A stretch of DNA of 47,163 bases from Chitinophaga pinensis. GTDB lineage: Bacteria; Bacteroidota; Bacteroidia; SXHM01. How positions within the stretch are numbered: the stretch's first letter is position 1; every line of letters starts with the position of its first letter. The notes beneath the pieces were generated by a model. That model was not told the origin of the DNA. It saw nothing but the letters and a program-made list of their open reading frames with translations, and did not search any database. Of the stretch, positions 27,650 to 34,885 are shown one piece after another. The stretch is from NCBI GenBank assembly GCA_945870105.1, contig CAMBRL010000009.1:1-47163 (forward strand), read 5' to 3'. A program made the position numbers and the translations under genes.

Positions 27650-29851
27650 TTAGTTTCCGAAATCCGAAATAAACTTAATCCTCATCAATCTTACTTCCTC
27701 TTCCGTATAATCATCCTCACCCAATTCTCTCAGTGCATCACCTATTGAATCGGATTCGGATTCCTTGAAATAATCAAGCACTTCGCGTTGTTTCTCTTCA
27801 TCAACATTTTCGCGGATGTAATAGCTGATGTCCACTTTTGTTCCCGATGAAACTATGCGCTCAATCTCATCCAGCAGATCGCTGAAGCTAAGTTGTTTGC
27901 TTTTTGCAATACTTTCAAGTGGAAGTTTGCGGTCAATATTCTGGATGATATAAACTTTCAATCCCGATTTATTCACCACCGATTTCACAATCATATCCAT
28001 CGGGCGCTCTATCTCATTCTCCTCAACGTATCGCGCAATCACTTCAATAAATGGTTTTCCGAATTTGGCTGCTTTCCCCGGTCCAACTCCTGCAATTTTT
28101 GAAAGCTCATCAATAGTAATAGGATAGTTGATGGACATTTCTTCCAGTGATGTTTCCTGAAAAATAACGTAAGGTGGAAGTTTTGCTCTCTTCGCTTCTT
28201 TTACAACCAGATCTTTCAACATTTTGTAAAGCGCCTCATCACCGCCACCGCCTTTTTGTCCACCCGATACTATATCATCATCTGAATCCTCGCCATCACC
28301 ATCATAGTCGTGGTCTTTGGTAAGCATAATGGAATAAGGCTTTTTCAAAAACTTCTTTCCTTCATCGCTTACACTCAATAAGCCATAGCTTTCAATGTCT
28401 TTAACCAGAAATCTGTTAATTAAAGACTGACGGATTACTGCATTCCAGTATTTCTCGTCTTCCTCGCTTCCTTCGCCAAACACTTCTAACTGGTCGTGTT
28501 TGTATGATTTGATAGCAGAGTTTTCAAGCCCCGTTAAAACCTGAACAATGTGTTTTGCTTTAAATTTTTCTTTAACGGCAAGAACTGCTTCCAGTAATAA
28601 TTCAACCGCCTCTTTTCCTTCAAATTTTTCGCGAGGATTATTGCAATTATCGCAGTTGCCGCAGTTTTCTTCTTTATATTGTTCACCAAAATAGTGCAGC
28701 AGTTGTCTTCTGCGACATACAGATGATTCTGCGTAAGAAACCGTTTCAAGTAAAAGTTGTTTGCCAATCTCCTGTTCAGAAATTGGTTTGCCTTTCATGA
28801 ATTTTTCCAGCTTCACAATATCATCGTAGTGATAGAAAGCAACACAGTTTCCTTCACCGCCATCGCGTCCGCCACGCCCTGTTTCCTGATAATAACCTTC
28901 CAGACTTTTTGGAATATCGTGGTGAATAACATAGCGCACATCCGGCTTGTCAATTCCCATACCGAAAGCAATGGTAGCCACAATCACTTCAATATCTTCC
29001 ATCAGAAAGTTATCCTGTGTTTTTGCTCTTACCGGTGCTTCTAATCCTGCGTGATAAGGCAGCGCACGCACGCCATTCACTTGCAGCGTTTGCGCAATCT
29101 CTTCTACTTTTTTGCGGCTCAGGCAATAAATAATTCCTGACTTTCCCGGATGCTTTTTGATGTAACGGATAATGTCTTTAATTACGTCTGTGTTCTTTGC
29201 ACGTACTTCATAATAAAGGTTAGGGCGATTGAATGAATCCTTGAAAAGTTTGGCATCCATCATGTCCAGATTCTTCTGAATGTCCTGCTGCACTTTTTCT
29301 GTAGCAGTAGCCGTTAACGCAATAATGGGCACTTTGCCGATGGCTTCAATAATAGGACGCAGTCTGCGGTATTCAGGGCGGAAATCATGTCCCCACTCTG
29401 AGATACAGTGGGCTTCGTCAATCGCAACAAACGATACATTTATCTTTTTAAGGAACTCAACATTCTCCTCTTTTGTAAGCGACTCGGGAGCCACATAAAG
29501 CATTTTAGTTCTTCCTGCAATTACATCTTCGCGTACTTTAGTAATCTCTGCTTTATTAAGTGATGAGTTAAGAAAGTGTGCAATGCCTACTTCCGAACCG
29601 TAGTTGCGGATGGCATCAACCTGGTTTTTCATCAGGGCAATCAGCGGTGAAATAATAATGGCTGTTCCCGGTCTTATTAATGCTGGAAGTTGGTAGCACA
29701 ATGACTTACCGCCTCCGGTAGGCATAATTACAAATGTATCTTTGCCGGCAAGCACATTATTGATAATTGCTTCCTGCGCACCTTTAAATTTTTTGTAACC
29801 AAAATACTTTTCAAGATAATCTGTCAACGGCACTTCTAATTCAACGTTCAT
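27650..29851 (-). CDS. recQ: ATP-dependent DNA helicase RecQ
   Basis: 733 residues. 3'-5' helicase of recombination and fork repair. Walker A PTGGGKSLCYQLP with Lys49, DEAH box AIDEAHCISEWGHDFR, motif III ALTATAT, motif VI GRGGRDGGEGNC, then a zinc-binding cysteine set (SSVCRRRQLLHYFG ... CGNCDNC) and the RQC winged helix. An acidic, glycine-rich linker (DHDYDGDGEDSDDDI) near 520 joins the HRDC domain (LPPYVIFQETSLEEMS ... IAGVGPGKAAKFG). About 115 extra residues after HRDC form a helical C-terminal extension, common in Bacteroidota RecQ. Divergent from the isomerase gene. Confidence 0.97.
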   Translation of the reverse strand: MNVELEVPLTDYLEKYFGYKKFKGAQEAIINNVLAGKDTFVIMPTGGGKSLCYQLPALIRPGTAIIISPLIALMKNQVDAIRNYGSEVGIAHFLNSSLNKAEITKVREDVIAGRTKMLYVAPESLTKEENVEFLKKINVSFVAIDEAHCISEWGHDFRPEYRRLRPIIEAIGKVPIIALTATATEKVQQDIQKNLDMMDAKLFKDSFNRPNLYYEVRAKNTDVIKDIIRYIKKHPGKSGIIYCLSRKKVEEIAQTLQVNGVRALPYHAGLEAPVRAKTQDNFLMEDIEVIVATIAFGMGIDKPDVRYVIHHDIPKSLEGYYQETGRGGRDGGEGNCVAFYHYDDIVKLEKFMKGKPISEQEIGKQLLLETVSYAESSVCRRRQLLHYFGEQYKEENCGNCDNCNNPREKFEGKEAVELLLEAVLAVKEKFKAKHIVQVLTGLENSAIKSYKHDQLEVFGEGSEEDEKYWNAVIRQSLINRFLVKDIESYGLLSVSDEGKKFLKKPYSIMLTKDHDYDGDGEDSDDDIVSGGQKGGGGDEALYKMLKDLVVKEAKRAKLPPYVIFQETSLEEMSINYPITIDELSKIAGVGPGKAAKFGKPFIEVIARYVEENEIERPMDMIVKSVVNKSGLKVYIIQNIDRKLPLESIAKSKQLSFSDLLDEIERIVSSGTKVDISYYIRENVDEEKQREVLDYFKESESDSIGDALRELGEDDYTEEEVRLMRIKFISDFGN

Positions 29852-29970
29852 TTCTTTTATTGTTTATTAAATACTTTTGTACAAATTTGATTTTTCCAAA
29901 TGCTAATATAAGTCTTTTGCCAAAATTACATTCTTTTCAATCAAACATTTTTTAAAAATTCTACTTGCCC

Positions 29971-30936
29971 GTGAAAAGTGCCGATGAACTAATACATATA
30001 GCCCGTGAAACTTTAGCAATAGAGGCAGATTCCGTGCGAAACCTCGTGCAGCTCATCGATTCCGATTTTGTAAAAACTGTTGAAACCATCTTTTATTCAA
30101 AAGGAAGAGTGGTTGTAACCGGAATTGGGAAGAGCGCAATCATCGCTAATAAAATGGTGGCAACGCTAAATTCTACCGGAACACCCGCCAGTTTTATGCA
30201 CGCTGCCGATGCTGTGCATGGCGATTTAGGAACCATTCAAACCGATGATGTGGTTATCTGCATTTCAAAAAGCGGAAACTCACCCGAAATAAAAGTATTA
30301 GTTCCCTTGCTGAAAAGTAGTGGAAATAAACTGATAGCCTTGGTTTGCAACACCGAATCATTTCTTGCAAAGCAAGCCGATTTTGTGTTGAACGCCACTG
30401 TTGAAAAAGAAGCCTGCCCTAATAATTTAGCACCCACTTCAAGCACCACCGCGCAAATGGCGCTGGGCGATGCGCTTGCAGTTTGTCTTTTAAAATGCCG
30501 CGATTTTACAAGCAAAGATTTTGCACGCTTTCATCCCGGTGGTGCATTGGGCAAACAACTTTACCTCACCGTTGCAAACATTTATAAAAACAACGCAGCA
30601 CCAAAAGTAAATGCGGACGACAGAATAAAAACGGTAATCCTCGAAATTTCTTCCAAACGCTTAGGCGCAACCGCTGTGCTTGACGGAGAAAAATTGGCAG
30701 GAATTATTACCGATGGTGATTTGCGCAGAATGATGGAACGCGATGAAAATATCGGCAACCTTAAAGCTGCCGACATCATGAACAAAAATCCTAAAACAAT
30801 TTCTTCAACCGAAATGGCAATAGATGCGTTGAAAATTTTGCGCGACAATAACATTTCACAACTCGTTGTTACTGATGGCGAAAAATTTGCCGGCTTCATT
30901 CATTTACATGATTTATTGCGCGAAGGATTGATTTAA
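29971..30936 (+). CDS. kdsD: KpsF/GutQ family sugar-phosphate isomerase (arabinose-5-phosphate isomerase type)
   Basis: 321 residues from GTG 29971; TTG 29965 would add two residues and no nearby ATG exists. An N-terminal SIS domain carries VVTGIGKSAIIANKM, GDLGTIQTDDVVICISKSGN and LAPTSSTTAQMALGDALA; FARFHPGGALGKQL is the linker. Two CBS domains follow (LGATAVLDGEKLAGIITDGD and IMNKNPKTISSTEMAIDAL). The KdsD reaction makes arabinose 5-phosphate for Kdo synthesis in lipopolysaccharide. It is three bases upstream of a glycosyltransferase in a tight operon. KdsD versus a paralogous SIS isomerase is not separable by sequence inspection. Confidence 0.92.
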   Translation: MKSADELIHIARETLAIEADSVRNLVQLIDSDFVKTVETIFYSKGRVVVTGIGKSAIIANKMVATLNSTGTPASFMHAADAVHGDLGTIQTDDVVICISKSGNSPEIKVLVPLLKSSGNKLIALVCNTESFLAKQADFVLNATVEKEACPNNLAPTSSTTAQMALGDALAVCLLKCRDFTSKDFARFHPGGALGKQLYLTVANIYKNNAAPKVNADDRIKTVILEISSKRLGATAVLDGEKLAGIITDGDLRRMMERDENIGNLKAADIMNKNPKTISSTEMAIDALKILRDNNISQLVVTDGEKFAGFIHLHDLLREGLI

Positions 30937-30939
30937 ATT

Positions 30940-31662
30940 ATGCAGCAGAAGATAGCCGTCATTATTCCTGCTTACAACGAAGAAAGTGCTATTGCCGCAG
31001 TCATCGCCTCTGTCAATGCACTCAATACTTCTGCTGCTGCAACGCGCTACATCCCTATCGTTATCAACGATTGCTCAAAAGACCGCACAGCCGAAATCAT
31101 TGACAAAGCCGATGGCATTCCTATTCATCTTGCTGTTAACCTTGGTATTGGTGGTGCGGTGCAAACCGGTTTTATTTTCGCGCTTGAAAATGGTTTTGAC
31201 TACGCCATACAAATTGATGGTGACGGACAGCACCCACCCGAATTTATTCCCAAAATGTTGGAAGAGTTGAAAACAAAAAACTTAGACGTTATTATCGGCA
31301 GCCGTTTTCTTACCAACGAAGGTTTTCAGTCAACCTTTGCGCGCAGAATGGGAATCAATTATTTTCATCACCTTAATAACTGGCTGGTAGGCGTTTCTGT
31401 TAAAGACTCTACTTCAGGTATGCGTATGCTTAACCGCAAAGCCCTGGAAGTAGTGAGCGAATATTATCCTGACGAGTATCCCGAACCCGAAGCCATTATA
31501 CTCTATGCTGTAAACAAACTCAACATCGGTGAGTTTGCGGTGCAGATGAATGAGCGACAGGGTGGGGTTTCATCCATAGGCACCTCGGGTTCTGTTTACT
31601 ATATGTTTAAGGTTACGCTGGCGATTTTTTTTACATATTTGAGATTGAAAAAAACTAACTAA
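30940..31662 (+). CDS. Glycosyltransferase family 2 (DPM1/dolichyl-phosphate-mannose-synthase-like)
   Basis: 240 residues. GT-A fold with IAVIIPAYNEESAIAAVI (4-21), INDCSKDRTAEI, NLGIGGAVQTGF, and the metal-binding IQIDGDGQHPPEFI; STSGMRMLNRKALEV follows. No strong membrane helix apart from a short hydrophobic end. GT2 enzymes of this shape move sugars from nucleotide donors onto polyprenyl phosphate or glycan acceptors. The adjacent DUF2304 membrane protein is a common partner, suggesting the pair works at the inner membrane. Confidence 0.9.
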   Translation: MQQKIAVIIPAYNEESAIAAVIASVNALNTSAAATRYIPIVINDCSKDRTAEIIDKADGIPIHLAVNLGIGGAVQTGFIFALENGFDYAIQIDGDGQHPPEFIPKMLEELKTKNLDVIIGSRFLTNEGFQSTFARRMGINYFHHLNNWLVGVSVKDSTSGMRMLNRKALEVVSEYYPDEYPEPEAIILYAVNKLNIGEFAVQMNERQGGVSSIGTSGSVYYMFKVTLAIFFTYLRLKKTN

Positions 31663-31664
31663 TC

Positions 31665-32021
31665 ATGCAAAGAATTCAAATCATTGCCATAGCAGCAAGC
31701 ATTCTGTTTCTTATTTTTATTGCAAGGCTTATTATAAAAGGTAAACTGCGCGAAGAATACGCCATCGTATGGATAATCTGTACCCTTATTCTCATCATTT
31801 TCTCTTTCTGGCGCAGCGGCCTCGATGTAGTTGCCTCGCTGGTTGAAGTTGCTTCACCGCCCAACATTTTTTTTATCGGTTCCATTCTTGCAATTCTTAT
31901 TTACCTCTTGCATCTTTCCATTGTAGTTTCCAAACTGCAGGAACAAAACAAACGCCTTACACAGGAACTCGCAAACATGCGCGCACAGCACCAATCAGCA
32001 CAAAAACAGAATGCAGCCTGA
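31665..32021 (+). CDS. DUF2304 domain-containing membrane protein
   Basis: 118 residues with three hydrophobic helices (IIAIAASILFLIFIARLII, IVWIICTLILIIFSFW, IFFIGSILAILIYLLHLSI) and a charged coiled tail (KLQEQNKRLTQELANMRAQH). The arrangement and the KLREEYAIVWI motif match DUF2304, a family regularly found right after GT2 genes, probably anchoring or assisting them. Overlaps the next ORF by 11 bp. Confidence 0.85.
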   Translation: MQRIQIIAIAASILFLIFIARLIIKGKLREEYAIVWIICTLILIIFSFWRSGLDVVASLVEVASPPNIFFIGSILAILIYLLHLSIVVSKLQEQNKRLTQELANMRAQHQSAQKQNAA

Positions 32022-32388
32022 AATCTATTTCCGTTACCTCAGCGGAAAAAATCCCGATGCAAAATCATTGGAACTATACCATGCCGCAATAGCAGTTCAT
32101 AAAATAGAATTTACTGAAAAGGAAAACCGTTTACACCAACTCTCGCTGCGCTTTCCCTTTCTCATTCCCTTTATTGACGGTGGTCTTGCGCTTACACAAC
32201 CACTTTCCTTGTATCGCAAAAACATCTACATCATCCTCTGCATCCTCGAAACCCGTCCCGCATTTTTCACCTTGCTTTCATCATCCTACAATAAAAAAAC
32301 GGCAAACGGATTTTTCAAAACCGCTCTACACGGAACACGTGCAGTCCTTACAGGTCTGTTCGGTGTCATACTCGTAAAACTGGCATGA
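32011..32388 (+). CDS. Small orphan protein in glycan operon, function unknown
   Basis: 125 residues. I do not recognise the family. Start at ATG 32011, inside the end of the DUF2304 gene, and its end overlaps the oxidoreductase start by 4 bp (ATGA), so it sits between two translational couplings, which argues that it is a real gene. It has a helical N-terminal half (LSGKNPDAKSLELYHAAIAV), then FPFLIPFIDGGLALTQP and IYIILCILETRPAFFTLL (hydrophobic), and GFFKTALHGTRAVLTGLFGVI near the end. It may be peripheral to the membrane. Confidence 0.7.
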   Translation: MQPEIYFRYLSGKNPDAKSLELYHAAIAVHKIEFTEKENRLHQLSLRFPFLIPFIDGGLALTQPLSLYRKNIYIILCILETRPAFFTLLSSSYNKKTANGFFKTALHGTRAVLTGLFGVILVKLA

Positions 32389-33998
32389 GCGAAGTGCATC
32401 CATACATCGTTGTCGGCTCCGGTTGCACCGGTGCTATGGCTGCACAAACCCTTGTTGAAGCAGGTGTAAAAGTCCTCATGCTCGATGCCGGAAACACGGA
32501 TGATACCTACACAAAGCTCATTCCTGAAAAAGATTTCACCGCATTTCGCCAGACCGAAGAAAACCAGAGCGACTACCTCCTCGGCAAAAAATTCGAAAGC
32601 ATTTCGTGGGACAAAATCGGAAGCGGTTCGCAACTCACGCCTCCGCGAAAATTCATGGTCACTGAAGTCGAAAAATTTCTTGATATTTTTTCCGAAACAT
32701 TCTTCCCCGTTGAAAGTCTTGCCTATGGCGGCCTCGGCAACGGCTGGGGTCTCGGCTCATGCGTTTTCTCCGATGCAGAACTAAATGCCGCAGGTCTCAA
32801 CCCTGCAAAAATGAAAGCAGCCTACCAAACCGTTGCCGACCGCATCGGTATCTCGGGCGGACAAGACGACATCAAAAATTATACGACCTCTTTTCTAACT
32901 AACATCATGCCCCCGCCATCGGTTGACAGCAACCAGCAAAGCCTGAAAAACAACTATGAAAGTAAAGCAGAATGGTTTAAAGCCAATAATTTTTCGCTCG
33001 GCCGCACAGCACTCGCACTCATTACAAAAGATCTGCACAACCGCAAAGCCTATCAACCCAAAGACTTAGACTTTTATTCCGACAAAGACCAAAGTGCCTA
33101 CCGCCCCTGGATTACAGTCAATGAACTGAAAAAGAAAAACAACTTCACCTACAAAGGCGGCATCATTGTAAAGCAATTTAAGGAACTGGAAAACGGTGTT
33201 GTCGAAATCATAACATGGAACAAAGAAAAAAACGAAGAAGAAATTTTTCGCACACATAAACTGGTGCTTGCGCCCGGTTTGCTGGGCACAGCACGCATCG
33301 TGCTTCGTTCCTTCGGTAAAGAAAACCAAACACTGCCGCTGCTGTGCAATCCTTACGCTTATTTCCCCTGCATCAACATTTCGCAACTCGGCAAAACCTT
33401 TGAACGCAACACTACCGGCTTTGCGCAACTTTCGCTTTTCCATGATAACAATATGCAGGGTGATGACATCGCCATGGCATCGCTCTACAGCTATAAATCG
33501 CTCATGCTCTTCCGCATCATCAAAGAAGCGCCCGTCAATTTCCGCGATGGAATCTCATTGATGAATTTTCTCATGCCCGCCTTTGTCATCATGGGCCTTT
33601 TTCATCCCGAAAAAAGAGGCGACAACAAAACCCTCAACCTAAGAAAAGACACTTCAAAAATAACAGGTGATAGTTTGCACGCAGAATATCATTTGAGTGA
33701 AAGCGAGAAACAAAAAATCACCGGCCGCAACAGCCTGTTCAAAAAAGCAATGAGCAAACTCGGAGCTTATCCCGTAAAAATGATTGACCCCGGAATGGGC
33801 TCCAGCATTCATTACTCAGGTGTTCTTCCTTTTGAAAAAGAAGACAAATCATTCTCGCTTTCACCCGATGGAAGACTGCACGGAACACAAAATGTTTTTG
33901 TGGCCGATGGTTCCGGCTTCCGCTTTCTTCCCGCAAAAGGCTTAACATTGAGCTTAATGGCAAACGCTCATAACGTTGCACACAACGCGCTGAAATGA
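32385..33998 (+). CDS. GMC-type FAD-dependent oxidoreductase
   Basis: 537 residues. N-terminal FAD dinucleotide motif IVVGSGCTGAMAAQTLVEAG (8-27) with the ribose acid in MLDAG, then the flavin-proximal AYGGLGNGWGLGSCVFSD. The C-terminal GMC block reads MGSSIHYSGVLPFEKED and FVADGSGFRFLPAKGLTLSL, including the His used in hydride transfer. The middle (about 150-430) is divergent. Substrate unknown, likely a sugar alcohol or a lipid-linked hydroxyl given the cluster. Part of this gene is distinctly GC-rich (bases 32701-32760 are 62% GC against 37% in 27001-27060). Confidence 0.85.
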   Translation: MSEVHPYIVVGSGCTGAMAAQTLVEAGVKVLMLDAGNTDDTYTKLIPEKDFTAFRQTEENQSDYLLGKKFESISWDKIGSGSQLTPPRKFMVTEVEKFLDIFSETFFPVESLAYGGLGNGWGLGSCVFSDAELNAAGLNPAKMKAAYQTVADRIGISGGQDDIKNYTTSFLTNIMPPPSVDSNQQSLKNNYESKAEWFKANNFSLGRTALALITKDLHNRKAYQPKDLDFYSDKDQSAYRPWITVNELKKKNNFTYKGGIIVKQFKELENGVVEIITWNKEKNEEEIFRTHKLVLAPGLLGTARIVLRSFGKENQTLPLLCNPYAYFPCINISQLGKTFERNTTGFAQLSLFHDNNMQGDDIAMASLYSYKSLMLFRIIKEAPVNFRDGISLMNFLMPAFVIMGLFHPEKRGDNKTLNLRKDTSKITGDSLHAEYHLSESEKQKITGRNSLFKKAMSKLGAYPVKMIDPGMGSSIHYSGVLPFEKEDKSFSLSPDGRLHGTQNVFVADGSGFRFLPAKGLTLSLMANAHNVAHNALK

Positions 33999-34858
33999 AC
34001 ACAAACGAAACCATAGCAATATCAGGCGCTACCGGCTTTATCGGCTCGCAGCTTTGCGCTCATTTTGTTCGGCAGGGTTATGGTGTAATCGGCTTTTGCA
34101 GAAACATTCCCGAGCAACGTCTGCAAGGTGTTGAATACAGAATATTCAGTCTTGAAAATGCACTTGATGAAAATCTTTTTAATCATGCAACCATATTTAT
34201 TCATTGCGCTTATTTAAAAGGCGAAGAAGCGAAAACCATAAACATAGAAGGATCAAAAAATCTGCTGCAAGCTTCAAGCAATGCAGGAGTTAAGAAAAAT
34301 ATTTTCTTCAGCAGTATGTCGGCTCAAGCCGATGCTCTTTCCGCTTACGGCCAACAGAAATTTCTTCTGGAAAAAGAATTTTACGGAATAGACGATGCCA
34401 TCATTCGCCCCGGATTAGTAATTGGCAACGGAGGTTTGTTTCTGGAGATGGTAAAGCACATAAAAACAAAAGGCATTGTTCCTCTTATTGACCGAGGAAA
34501 ACAGCCGCTTTACACCGTTCACATTATTGATCTGCTGAAAGCAACTGAAACTATCATCACTAATAATCTCTCAGGAATTTTTACTGTAGCAGAACCTGCT
34601 CCCGTTGCTTACAAAGACTTCTACAAAGAACTCGCAAGCACACTTGGCAAAAAAGTATGGATGCTTAACATTTCTTATCCCTTGATGGAAAGCTTGCTCT
34701 CACTCACAAAATTCTTAGGAATTAATGCGGGAGTGGGTAAAGAAAATCTTCTCGGGTTAAAGGCTCTGAGAATAGTTGAGTTTTCAGATAACCTAAAAAG
34801 AATTGGCTTTACACCCATGAACTTCAAAGAAAGTTTGAGAATGTTTTCTCAGAACTGA
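33995..34858 (+). CDS. NAD-dependent epimerase/dehydratase (extended SDR)
   Basis: 287 residues, overlapping the preceding gene by 4 bp. Rossmann motif ISGATGFIGSQLCAHF (9-24), then IFIHCAYLKGEEAKTINIEGS and a Ser-type active region FFSSMSAQADALSAYGQQKFLLEKE containing YGQQK (a YxxxK match). IIRPGLVIGNGGLF and YTVHIIDLLKA follow. Probably modifies a sugar nucleotide or lipid intermediate; the exact reaction is not evident. Last gene of the six-gene run; a 27-bp gap leads to the sensor kinase. Confidence 0.87.
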   Translation: MNTNETIAISGATGFIGSQLCAHFVRQGYGVIGFCRNIPEQRLQGVEYRIFSLENALDENLFNHATIFIHCAYLKGEEAKTINIEGSKNLLQASSNAGVKKNIFFSSMSAQADALSAYGQQKFLLEKEFYGIDDAIIRPGLVIGNGGLFLEMVKHIKTKGIVPLIDRGKQPLYTVHIIDLLKATETIITNNLSGIFTVAEPAPVAYKDFYKELASTLGKKVWMLNISYPLMESLLSLTKFLGINAGVGKENLLGLKALRIVEFSDNLKRIGFTPMNFKESLRMFSQN

Positions 34859-34885
34859 TTTTAATTTTTCCATTTTTGTTGCAAA

